From: Lacrimispora celerecrescens
Lineage (GTDB): Bacteria > Bacillota > Clostridia > Lachnospirales > Lachnospiraceae
Assembly: GCF_000732605.1 (NCBI RefSeq)
Contig: NZ_JPME01000008.1
Location: 1-64,000 of the forward strand
Reading direction: 5' to 3'
Length of the DNA stretch: 64,000 nucleotides
Every line of letters begins with the position of its first letter. The stretch's first letter is position 1. Of this stretch, positions 15,513-23,477 are shown piece after piece. Below the pieces are notes generated by a model. The model was not told the DNA's origin and searched no databases. It saw only the letters and a program-made list of their open reading frames with translations. The position numbers and the translations under genes were made by a program.

Positions 15513-16631
15513 TTATCCCATCCACAGCCATGGCAGCCTGACAGCAATATTGCGTCTTGCCTCTTCGTCTACGATATCAGCAGGAAGACTCTGATAAAAA
15601 TCCAGTAACTCTCTTTGCCCCAACCTGCATCCTGCAAACATCAGCATGGAGCTTCTCGCCGGAAACGCATCAAAATGCATGACATCCGCAGGATATGGCC
15701 AAAGCGCCTTATCCTTTATGTAAGGAAAGATGAAATCCAGACCCGTTTGAATTCCCTGCCCCTCAGGCAGAGTGTAGAACCATAAATCATCCTGGGGCGT
15801 TGACAGCAATTCACAGATGGATACCATGTTATCCATCACAAAAATAGAATAACTATAGGGCTTTGTTCTGTCTAATTCCCTGGGAAAGGAACCGTTCACT
15901 TCCATCTGCTTTAATAGCACATGTTTGTAATGATTCCTGCAGAACTCTACGATTCTTTCATTCTCAGTAAACAATGCAAACGCAGACGCCTGTACAAAAT
16001 AACAGACGCTGTGATTGTTATCAGCGTTCATCTCTTCCATACCGTTTTTGCTGGTTAGCATCCAGTCTAAATAGGTTGCAAACCATTCCCTTAATCTTCC
16101 GTAGGTTTCTTCCTCCAAAAGTCCCGACCGGTAAAATTCTTCTATGGCAAATACCACATCTACCAGATGAAGGGTATCAATGATCCCGATACCTCTCCCC
16201 TCACAGACTCCCGGTATGGCCTGGGCATAGGTGAGGTTGGGATTCATCTTAGTTTCCTCATCCAGAAAAAACCGCTTCAGCAGTCTGATTCCATGCAGGA
16301 CATAATCTTCCCTGCCCGTTAAACGATAAGCGCCTGCTAAATAGGCCGCTTTCGTTCTCATCCGCCGAAGGATCATCCGGTGGTCATTGAAGTTCTCCGG
16401 ATTGGTCTCTCCGTCACGTCTGATGAACGGAAGTCCGTCCGGTTTTTTAAGGTCAGGCCACCAGTAATCCCCATTGGAATAGTAATCGTGAATCCCTCCT
16501 GCACTCCATTTTGCGCTGACATCCGTTATGCTCTCCATTGGCTGGACAAAAGCCTCTTCTGCTTTTTTTATAACAAGCTCCTTGTCCAGCCATTCCGGCT
16601 GAATCAGATATTTTTTCTCATATGAAATCAT
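15513..16631 (-). CDS. Alginate-lyase-family (alpha/alpha-toroid) protein
   Basis: This 372-residue protein lacks a signal peptide. It carries the alginate-lyase fold signature 'MNADNNHSVCYFVQASAFAL' (NNHS with catalytic-type His) and an aromatic 'YSYSIFVMDNM' segment. Members cleave uronate chains by beta-elimination, making the unsaturated ends that GH88 removes. Its cytoplasmic location suggests action on imported oligosaccharides. ATG 16631 with GGGAGG is preferred over an extended frame to 16721 that would run into the operator-like motif. It is the first gene of the locus, 48 bp before the AraC-type gene. The exact substrate is unknown. Confidence 0.8.
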   Translation of the reverse strand: MISYEKKYLIQPEWLDKELVIKKAEEAFVQPMESITDVSAKWSAGGIHDYYSNGDYWWPDLKKPDGLPFIRRDGETNPENFNDHRMILRRMRTKAAYLAGAYRLTGREDYVLHGIRLLKRFFLDEETKMNPNLTYAQAIPGVCEGRGIGIIDTLHLVDVVFAIEEFYRSGLLEEETYGRLREWFATYLDWMLTSKNGMEEMNADNNHSVCYFVQASAFALFTENERIVEFCRNHYKHVLLKQMEVNGSFPRELDRTKPYSYSIFVMDNMVSICELLSTPQDDLWFYTLPEGQGIQTGLDFIFPYIKDKALWPYPADVMHFDAFPARSSMLMFAGCRLGQRELLDFYQSLPADIVDEEARRNIAVRLPWLWMG

Positions 16632-16704
16632 CCTGTTTTCCTCCCATTCTTTAACCGATACCTTTATTTTACCGTCTGGAGTCCACGATGTATATTTGCA
16701 AAAT

Positions 16705-16724
16705 CTCATATGGATGCGCAATAT
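16705..16724 (-). promoter_or_regulatory. Candidate AraC-regulator site upstream of the lyase gene
   Basis: CTCATATGGATGCGCAATAT is the partner of the motif at 13181-13200 (17/20 identical, same orientation) and lies 74 bp upstream of the lyase ATG. TTGCAAAATCT, one turn and a half away, partly repeats its right half. Confidence 0.5.
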
Positions 16725-16756
16725 CTTGAATTGTTTAATATCCCTAAGTAAAATAA

Positions 16757-16781
16757 GGGTGAAGCCTTAAATGCTTCACCC
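16757..16781 (-). terminator. radA terminator overlapping its stop codon
   Basis: GGGTGAAGC pairs with GCTTCACCC across a 7-nt loop. The minus-strand stem starts in the last codons of radA and includes its TGA. TTATTTTAC follows. Confidence 0.7.
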
Positions 16782-18173
16782 CATAACCCTCATAATCGCC
16801 TCTCTTACATTCGTGGCTCCAATCAGTCGCATCCCTTCCACTTTCCCCATCTTTCCCAGGGAAATCTCCGGCATCACGCAGGTGTTAAATCCCAGCTTCT
16901 TCGCCTCATTCACTCTCTGCTGCACCATGGATACGGCCCTAACCTCTCCTGCCAATCCCACTTCTCCGAAAATAATGGTTTTCGGGTCTACGGCCTTGTC
17001 CTTCATACTGGACACAATAGCCATAATAATAGCTAAGTCTAAGGCCGGTTCATTCATACGCAGACCGCCCGTAATATTCACATAAGCATCAAAATGGGAC
17101 AGGTCGTAATGGCACCGTTTTTCCAACACAGCCATAAGCAGATTCACCCGGTTATAATCCGTACCTGCCGCCGTACGCCTTGGCATACCAAAAGCGGTTG
17201 GAGTGACTAAGGCCTGAACCTCCAAAAGCATGGGCCTGGTACCTTCCATGGAACAGGCTACCACCGCACCGGAGGCATCCTCCGGTCTTCCGCTGAGCAT
17301 GTATTCCGAAGGATTCTTCACTTCGGAAAGCCCGCTCTCAACCATTTCAAAGACACCGATCTCATTGGTGGAGCCAAAACGGTTCTTCACGCCCCGGATA
17401 ATCCGGTAAGAAGCGCTTCGGTCTCCTTCAAAATACAAAACCGTATCAACCATATGCTCTAAAACTCTGGGACCAGCCACCACGCCTTCTTTTGTTACAT
17501 GGCCTACGATAAATATGGCGATACCCGCTCCCTTTGCGATCTGCATCAGGATATTGGTGGATTCCCTCACCTGGCTGACACTTCCCGGAGCGGAAGAGAT
17601 TTCTTCCCGGAACATGGTCTGTATGGAATCTATGATCACCACATCTGGTTTTTCCTCTTCAATGGCATGTTCAATCAGCTCCAGGCTGGTTTCACAAAGG
17701 AATAATAAATCCCCTTTTACTTCCCCGATCCTGTTCGCCCTCAGCTTAATCTGTTTTAAGGACTCTTCTCCTGATATGTAAAGCACCTTCCTGCTATCGG
17801 CCGCCAGGTTGCGGCATACCTGCAAAAGCAGCGTTGATTTACCGATTCCAGGGTCGCCGCCTACCAGCACGAGCGAGCCTTTGACAACACCCCCGCCCAG
17901 GACCCGGTCCAGTTCCTCATATCCGGTTTTCATCCGGTCCTGCTCGTCTAAATGAATATCAGACAATCGGGAGGGCTTGGCATTCTGGAACTGATTTCCT
18001 GCAATCCCATCTCCTTTTCCACTGATTCCCCGCTTCGCAGCCGGCTCCCTTTTCCCGGAGGGTTCCTCCACAAACGTATTCCATTCCTTACAGGCCGGAC
18101 ACTGTCCCAGCCACTTTGCCGATTCAAATCCACATTCCTTGCAGAAAAATGCGGTTGTCTTTCCCTTTGCCAT
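16776..18173 (-). CDS. radA: DNA repair protein RadA/Sms
   Basis: RadA is a RecA-like ATPase and helicase that promotes branch migration in recombinational repair. At 465 residues it has the full set of features: an N-terminal zinc finger (C11, C14, C25, C28), Walker A GGDPGIGKST at about 105-114, the RadA-specific KNRFG motif (VKNRFGSTNEIG) and a C-terminal Lon-protease-like domain. AGGAGG precedes the ATG. In many Firmicutes radA follows clpC. Here a small gene of unknown function separates them, with its own terminator. Confidence 0.97.
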   Translation of the reverse strand: MAKGKTTAFFCKECGFESAKWLGQCPACKEWNTFVEEPSGKREPAAKRGISGKGDGIAGNQFQNAKPSRLSDIHLDEQDRMKTGYEELDRVLGGGVVKGSLVLVGGDPGIGKSTLLLQVCRNLAADSRKVLYISGEESLKQIKLRANRIGEVKGDLLFLCETSLELIEHAIEEEKPDVVIIDSIQTMFREEISSAPGSVSQVRESTNILMQIAKGAGIAIFIVGHVTKEGVVAGPRVLEHMVDTVLYFEGDRSASYRIIRGVKNRFGSTNEIGVFEMVESGLSEVKNPSEYMLSGRPEDASGAVVACSMEGTRPMLLEVQALVTPTAFGMPRRTAAGTDYNRVNLLMAVLEKRCHYDLSHFDAYVNITGGLRMNEPALDLAIIMAIVSSMKDKAVDPKTIIFGEVGLAGEVRAVSMVQQRVNEAKKLGFNTCVMPEISLGKMGKVEGMRLIGATNVREAIMRVMG

Positions 18174-18205
18174 AGGAATTCCCTCCTATTGTTCATTGTT
18201 TATGC

Positions 18206-18247
18206 AAAAAATCTGGGCCCGGCTCTTTATAAAAGGGCCGAACCCAG
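18206..18247 (-). terminator. Terminator of the 137-residue conserved protein gene
   Basis: An 11-bp stem (CTGGGTTCGGC, with two G-U pairs) reads into TTTTTT on the minus strand, 13 bp past the stop at 18260. Confidence 0.85.
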
Positions 18248-18259
18248 CTTCTCATCCTG

Positions 18260-18673
18260 TTATCTTCTTTTGATCTTCACTGCTACAGGTGTTCCTTCAT
18301 TCAGTTCCACACTGACGGACAGCTTTCCGCTCATGTTGGTTCTCATGCCACCCACGGCAGTCTCATCCACATATACCTCATATTCGGTATCCTCTGCCAG
18401 CTGAACAGTCAGCTGGGCATCCTTGTCACCTTCTACTAAGAATGCCACCCCATCATCGGACACGGTGAAATTCATGGCAGCAGTTCCCGGTACGGATTCA
18501 TATACGAACATGCCGTTACGTTCCAGCTTGGTTATCTCATAAAAGGTCTTTACTTTATATAAATCACCATCGTGTTCGAAATCCTGCAATTTTGACTTTG
18601 TCTCTAATTTGTAATTACCAAAACTGATCGTCCCGTCTTGCTCTGAGCGGATTAATTCTTCAATTACCGGCAT
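18260..18673 (-). CDS. Conserved hypothetical protein, beta-rich
   Basis: The 137-residue product is acidic, predicted to be mostly beta-strand, with no signal peptide or membrane helix. It begins 'MPVIEELIRSEQDGTISFGN' and ends in a basic KIKRR. I recognise it only as a type of protein seen beside clpC/radA in Lachnospiraceae and cannot assign a function. Repeated Asp/Glu-Gly turns suggest a small beta-sandwich. It has its own GGAGGG ribosome site and terminator, and lies between radA and clpC. Confidence 0.75.
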   Translation of the reverse strand: MPVIEELIRSEQDGTISFGNYKLETKSKLQDFEHDGDLYKVKTFYEITKLERNGMFVYESVPGTAAMNFTVSDDGVAFLVEGDKDAQLTVQLAEDTEYEVYVDETAVGGMRTNMSGKLSVSVELNEGTPVAVKIKRR

Positions 18674-18775
18674 TGGTTTGCCCTCCTAGTATTTTGTTTA
18701 CTTATCCTTTTTTAAGGCGATGAACTAATGATCTCGCTTGTAGCTATTATACACGAATTGATATCAAATGGCTAG

Positions 18776-21226
18776 TTATTTTACCAGCTCTCTGACAGAA
18801 AATTTTAGTCCGTCCTCGCCTGCAGTCACAATAACATCATCCCCTGTTTTTACCGTCCCATTTAAGATCTCTTCTGCCAGCTTATCCTCCAGGCAGTTCT
18901 GAATGGTACGTCTTAACGGCCTTGCACCGTATTTCTCATCATAGCCTTTATTGATCAGATATTCCTTGGCATCCTCTTCGATCGCCAGAGTAATGCTCAT
19001 CTGTTCTGATGTCCGCTTCATGATATCTTTCACCATGATCGTCACAATATCCTTCATATGAGTTTTATTTAATGTATGGAATACAATGATCTCATCGATC
19101 CTGTTAATGAATTCCGGCTTGAACAGTTTCTTTACTTCTTCCATTACCCGGTCCTTCATAAGCTTATAATCAGCCTTTTCATCCGCAACCGCGCCAAAGC
19201 CTAAACGTTTGGGTGAGATGATGTTCTCCGCACCTGCATTGGAGGTCATGATGATGATGGTATTCTTAAAATCAATCTTCCGGCCCTGGGCATCTGTAAT
19301 ATGGCCGTCATCCAATACCTGAAGCAGGATATTGAACACATCGGGATGAGCCTTTTCAATCTCATCAAACAGTATAACAGAATATGGATTCCTGCGGACC
19401 TTTTCACTAAGCTGTCCGCCTTCATCATAGCCTACGTATCCTGGCGGTGAGCCGATCATCTTGGAAACGCTGTGTTTCTCCATATACTCAGACATGTCTA
19501 CCCGGATCAAAGCATTGTCCGTACCAAACATTGCCTCGGAAAGAGCTTTGGATAACTCGGTTTTTCCCACGCCCGTAGGTCCTAAGAACAGGAAGGAGCC
19601 AATGGGGCGTCTGGGGTCCTTAAGTCCCACTCTCCCACGCCGTATGGCCTTTGAAACAGCAGTAACCGCTTCCTCCTGGCCAATCACTCTCTCATGGAGA
19701 ATGGCTTCTAAATTGCGGAGGCGTTCACTCTCTCCCTCTTCCAGCTTTCTTACGGGGATTTTGGTCCAGCTTGATACCACATCAGCGATCTCTCCCTCAT
19801 CAACGATAAGGTTCTTTGATGTTTTTTCCTTCTGCCACCGTTCCCGGATCTTTTCTATTTTTTCCCGCTTCTTTTCCTGTTTCTTCTTAATCGCTCCTGC
19901 CTTTTCGTAGGCTTCGGCTTTAATGGCGGCTTCTTTCTGATCCTCCAGCAGCTCGATCTCAGCTTCCAGTTCTTTAATTTCTCCCGGCTCCACAAATGTG
20001 GTCAGGCGTACCTTGGAAGAAGCCTCGTCAATCACATCGATCGCCTTATCCGGAAGGAAACGGTCATTGATATATCTGGAGGCCAGCTTGACTGCAGCCT
20101 TTAAGGCATCGTCTGTAATGGTTACCTTATGATGGTCCTCATACCGTCCTTTCAGTCCTCTTAATATGCCGATAGCAGCCTCTTCTGATGGCTCCTCCAC
20201 CGTAACCGGCTGGAAACGCCGTTCCAGGGCAGAGTCCTTTTCAATGTATTTGCGGTACTCTTCAATGGTGGTTGCACCGATTAACTGCAATTCTCCTCTG
20301 GCCAGAGAGGGTTTTAAGATATTGGAGGCGTCAATGGCTCCCTCCGCTCCGCCTGCACCGATAATCGTATGAATCTCATCAATGAAGAGAAGAACTTCCC
20401 CATCTTCGATTACTTCGGCAATCACCTTTTTAATTCTTTCTTCAAATTCTCCCCTGTATTTGGAACCGGCCACCATGCCGGATAAATCCAGGGTCAGAAG
20501 CCTCTTGCCTTCAATGGTTTCAGGTACATCGCCTTCTGCGATCATCTGAGCAAGGCCTTCCACAACTGCAGTTTTACCCACTCCAGGCTCCCCGATGAGA
20601 CATGGGTTATTCTTGGTCCTTCTGCTCAGTATCTGGATCAGACGCTTGATCTCTGATTCTCTTCCGATGACCGGATCAAGCTTTCCCTGAACTGCAAGCT
20701 CTGTTAAATCCCTGCTGTAACTGTCGAGAGTCGGCGTACTGCCCTTTGCCTTTGGTGATTTCATAATCTCTTCCTTATTGGCAGGAGCATCCTCACCCAT
20801 GGCTGACAGTACATCAATATAAAGCTTTTGTATGCTGATTCCCATGGTATTTAAAAGTCTGGAAGCAACGCAGTCATTGTCACGGATTATGGATATGAGC
20901 AAGTGCTCCGTACCGATGAGATTTGCCTTAAAACGTACGGCTTCCCGGTAGCTGTTTTCCAGAACTCTTCTGGCACCCGGGGTATACCCACCGTCTTCTT
21001 TCAGCCGGACTGACTGATCAGGAGCGATCAGCTGACTGATCAGGTTTAAAACTTTATCCTCTTTTACACCATTCTCTTCCAGAACCCTGGCAGCTACACC
21101 GCTGCCCTCTTCTAAAAGCCCGATTAATAAGTGCTCTGTCCCCACATAGCTGTGACCGAGACGTTCCGCTGACTTCACGGCCAGATTAATGGCTGTCCTG
21201 GCCTTTTCTGTAAATCTGTCTATCAT
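18776..21226 (-). CDS. clpC: ATP-dependent Clp protease ATPase subunit ClpC
   Basis: This 816-residue AAA+ unfoldase feeds substrates, including arginine-phosphorylated proteins, to ClpP. In order: two Clp N-repeats (1-145), first ATPase with Walker A GEPGVGKT (about 212-219), a UVR-like coiled middle region (about 415-460) that binds adaptors, and second ATPase (GPTGVGKTE, near 545) with the C-terminal D2 domain. ATG 21226 is chosen because AGGAGG is nine bases upstream and length and sequence ([13 protein letters not shown]) match ClpC. Longer frames would invade mcsB. It is the last gene of the gntR-mcsA-mcsB-clpC operon. Confidence 0.97.
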   Translation of the reverse strand: MIDRFTEKARTAINLAVKSAERLGHSYVGTEHLLIGLLEEGSGVAARVLEENGVKEDKVLNLISQLIAPDQSVRLKEDGGYTPGARRVLENSYREAVRFKANLIGTEHLLISIIRDNDCVASRLLNTMGISIQKLYIDVLSAMGEDAPANKEEIMKSPKAKGSTPTLDSYSRDLTELAVQGKLDPVIGRESEIKRLIQILSRRTKNNPCLIGEPGVGKTAVVEGLAQMIAEGDVPETIEGKRLLTLDLSGMVAGSKYRGEFEERIKKVIAEVIEDGEVLLFIDEIHTIIGAGGAEGAIDASNILKPSLARGELQLIGATTIEEYRKYIEKDSALERRFQPVTVEEPSEEAAIGILRGLKGRYEDHHKVTITDDALKAAVKLASRYINDRFLPDKAIDVIDEASSKVRLTTFVEPGEIKELEAEIELLEDQKEAAIKAEAYEKAGAIKKKQEKKREKIEKIRERWQKEKTSKNLIVDEGEIADVVSSWTKIPVRKLEEGESERLRNLEAILHERVIGQEEAVTAVSKAIRRGRVGLKDPRRPIGSFLFLGPTGVGKTELSKALSEAMFGTDNALIRVDMSEYMEKHSVSKMIGSPPGYVGYDEGGQLSEKVRRNPYSVILFDEIEKAHPDVFNILLQVLDDGHITDAQGRKIDFKNTIIIMTSNAGAENIISPKRLGFGAVADEKADYKLMKDRVMEEVKKLFKPEFINRIDEIIVFHTLNKTHMKDIVTIMVKDIMKRTSEQMSITLAIEEDAKEYLINKGYDEKYGARPLRRTIQNCLEDKLAEEILNGTVKTGDDVIVTAGEDGLKFSVRELVK

Positions 21227-21242
21227 AAATGCAATCCTCCTG

Positions 21243-22283
21243 TCATAGTTCCGGCAATTCCCTCCGGATAAATTCCGCCCTGGCTCCATCCAACTCTTCC
21301 TTACTTAATGGGCGGTCTGAAAGTTTCTGCAGATTCGCCGGCTGGATTCCTAGCATCAGACGGTAGACGGAAAAATCTTCCTCCGTATGGATCAGGCCGT
21401 CTGCCAGCCCTGCCATGATCTGTGATAGAAATATCATGGCATCCCTGGAAGTCAGCCGTCTGGAGTATTTTAATACTCCGTAGGATTTGTATACCTCATC
21501 CTCTCTCTCGTCCCTGTGTCTCTGGAGAGAAAGCTTCCTTACCTGAAGTTCCTGATTGGTCAGCTGGATCGCCGCCTTTGTAACTGTATCAATAATTTCC
21601 CGTTCCGTCTGGCCCAGGGTTTTCTGGTTCGATATCTCATATAGGGAACCGAAATTCTCATCTCTTTCCCCATAGACGCCACGGACAGAAGCTCCAAAGC
21701 GGCCCATATCGCTGATAAGGCCCTGGAACTTTTTTCCCTGTGACAGCATGGGAAGATGAACAACCACGGATGCCCTTAAGCCAGTTCCCATATTCGTTGG
21801 AAAGGAGGTGAGATAACCGTAACGGTCATCAAATGCATAAGCAAACCGTTCATTGATATAATCATCAATTTTACCTGCCCTTTCCCAAAGTTCCTCTAAG
21901 TGAAGGCCCATCTGGAGAAGCTGGATCCGGATGTGATCATCGCAGTTAAGCACGATGCCGGTGTCCTCATTCTCTGAGATAAAAATACCTGCAGGTTTTT
22001 TATTTGAAACAGCTGCGGAATTAAGGACTCTCCGCTCTTTAAGGGCCACCCGGTCCAGCTCTTCTAAGTCCCCAAGCATGGCAAATTCAAAATTATGGCC
22101 TTCATCCTTACCCAGATCCTTTAAGCCAAACTCCAGGCTGCGGACCATCTCACCGCTTTCCTTTTCATCAAGGGTCGAAGGGAACCGATAGTCCTGCCAG
22201 TTTCTTACCAGACGGATCCGGCTGCTTATCACTCCAGGCCGACCAGTATCCTTCTGTTCAAACCATCTAAGCATCTGCCTCAT
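21243..22283 (-). CDS. mcsB: Protein arginine kinase McsB
   Basis: McsB phosphorylates arginines on damaged or regulatory proteins and marks them for ClpCP. At 346 residues it shows the phosphagen-kinase-like catalytic features: SSRIRLVRNW near the N-terminus, LNCDDHIRIQ (nucleotide/arginine loop), GTGLRASVVVHLP, and the phospho-arginine pocket region GVYGERDENFGSLYEISNQ. Its start overlaps the last codons of mcsA. ATG 22283 or 22274 are both possible. The gene is directly followed by clpC after 16 bp. Confidence 0.95.
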   Translation of the reverse strand: MRQMLRWFEQKDTGRPGVISSRIRLVRNWQDYRFPSTLDEKESGEMVRSLEFGLKDLGKDEGHNFEFAMLGDLEELDRVALKERRVLNSAAVSNKKPAGIFISENEDTGIVLNCDDHIRIQLLQMGLHLEELWERAGKIDDYINERFAYAFDDRYGYLTSFPTNMGTGLRASVVVHLPMLSQGKKFQGLISDMGRFGASVRGVYGERDENFGSLYEISNQKTLGQTEREIIDTVTKAAIQLTNQELQVRKLSLQRHRDEREDEVYKSYGVLKYSRRLTSRDAMIFLSQIMAGLADGLIHTEEDFSVYRLMLGIQPANLQKLSDRPLSKEELDGARAEFIRRELPEL

Positions 22284-22851
22284 TTCCTTTCTTCAGCTCT
22301 TTTATCTTATCGCGGCATACAGCTGCCGTTTCATAATCTTCAAATCGCAGGGCTTCCTTTAATTTGGCATTCCACTGAAAGATTTCTTCATAATTAACAG
22401 CACTGTTTGGATCCTCTGTGGAATCCTTCTCATGTTCTCCGGTTCCCGATCGTAAATCCATGTAGTCCTGCCTCTGGTAAACCGGTGTTTTTCCCGTGTG
22501 GATAAGATTTCCATGAAGCTGCTTTAAACTGTCCTCCATAAGAGGACCGAATACACTGTAACAATCTGCACAGCCAAATCTGCTGTCTCTTACAAATTCA
22601 TCGTAACCAGTCCCACAGGTCGGGCATAAGATCTGATGGAGTTTATCCGGACCCTTATCCGTGTCCTCGATTCCTAAAAGGCCTGAAAGCAGCTTTCCCA
22701 AGGGAAACTCCCCATCAAAAATAGCCGCATATACGCCAAAATCCATCTCTTTCGCACACTGGGCACAAAAATGGTGCTCTTTCTTCGTGCCGTTTATAAC
22801 TTCTGTATATTGTATATTTGCATCACGAATTTTACATTTTTCGCATAACAT
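22267..22851 (-). CDS. mcsA: McsA, zinc-finger activator of McsB
   Basis: This 194-residue partner activates the McsB kinase. Two treble-clef zinc sites are visible: CEKC with CAQC in the first 35 residues, and CPTC with CADC around 117-145. A C-terminal UVR motif (WNAKLKEALRFEDYETAAVCRDKIKEL, about 157-186) resembles the ClpC middle domain. It starts 22 bp after the GntR gene and ends inside the start of mcsB, so translation is coupled. Confidence 0.94.
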   Translation of the reverse strand: MLCEKCKIRDANIQYTEVINGTKKEHHFCAQCAKEMDFGVYAAIFDGEFPLGKLLSGLLGIEDTDKGPDKLHQILCPTCGTGYDEFVRDSRFGCADCYSVFGPLMEDSLKQLHGNLIHTGKTPVYQRQDYMDLRSGTGEHEKDSTEDPNSAVNYEEIFQWNAKLKEALRFEDYETAAVCRDKIKELKKGNEADA

Positions 22852-22873
22852 AATGAACCTCCAATCCAGTGAA

Positions 22874-23260
22874 TTACTCTTCCCTCTGGCCCCTTATAAA
22901 TGACTGGAATATCTCATCTACCAGCTGGTGAACCTCTTCACATGATACATTCTTACAGACTCCTCTGGCAAGCACAACTCCTAAATCTTTGCGCATTTCA
23001 TCAAGGACCTGGATTTTATCCACGTCCAGAGCCACTACAGCCCCTTTCCTGCGGTCCAGCTTGACAAACCCTTCCTGTTTCAGCACAGAGTACGCCTTAT
23101 TTACCGTATGCATATTAATCCCTATGTTGTCGGCCATCTGGCGTACAGAAGGCAGGGGGTCCCCTTCTCTTATACTTTCTGTGGCGATTCCTATGATTAT
23201 CTGGTTCCGAAGCTGAATGTAAATCGCTTCATCACTGTTAAAATCAATTTGCAAAAACAT
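22874..23260 (-). CDS. GntR-family (YtrA-like) regulator heading the clpC operon
   Basis: The 128-residue product has an N-terminal GntR winged helix (AIYIQLRNQIIIGIATESIREGD, LPSVRQMADNIGINMHTVNKAY) and a short C-terminal helical extension typical of the YtrA subfamily, with no ligand-binding domain. ATG 23260 has GGTG upstream and matches YtrA starts (MFLQIDFNS). It occupies the slot where ctsR, the class III heat-shock repressor, sits in Bacillus, so it may be the local controller of mcsA-mcsB-clpC. That role is an inference from position. Confidence 0.88.
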   Translation of the reverse strand: MFLQIDFNSDEAIYIQLRNQIIIGIATESIREGDPLPSVRQMADNIGINMHTVNKAYSVLKQEGFVKLDRRKGAVVALDVDKIQVLDEMRKDLGVVLARGVCKNVSCEEVHQLVDEIFQSFIRGQREE

Positions 23261-23294
23261 ATTTTCACCATCTTTCGTTATATCTGTTATACGC

Positions 23295-23323
23295 ATAATA
23301 GCACAATCCATTATCTTTTTCAA
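23295..23323 (-). promoter_or_regulatory. Promoter of the gntR-mcsA-mcsB-clpC operon
   Basis: TTGAAA (23323-23318) and TATTAT (23300-23295) are 17 bp apart on the minus strand, 35 bp upstream of the gntR ATG. The stretch between has the near-repeat GTATAACAG / ATATAACG, a possible operator. No CtsR heptad repeat or CIRCE element is visible. Confidence 0.6.
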
Positions 23324-23422
23324 CACAAAATATCAATTGGAATCACTATATCCTAATCAATCCGGAGGTTCTGTATGCATCAAAACGGATGGGAAAATAA
23401 ATATGATCGAAACCAATAACGA

Positions 23423-23446
23423 AAAGCACCTTCATTCAGGTGCTTT
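23423..23446 (-). terminator. Terminator of the cohesin-protein gene
   Basis: A 9-bp perfect stem (AAAGCACCT / AGGTGCTTT) with a 6-nt loop reads into TTTTCGTT on the minus strand, 31 bp past the stop codon. Confidence 0.8.
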
Positions 23447-23477
23447 CGTCACTATCATTCCAATTGTTTACAGTACT

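Noticed and set aside
23261-23420. CtsR box or CIRCE element ahead of the clpC operon
   Set aside because: Neither GGTCAAA direct repeats nor the TTAGCACTC-N9-GAGTGCTAA element is present. Only a sigmaA-type promoter and a short near-repeat are visible.
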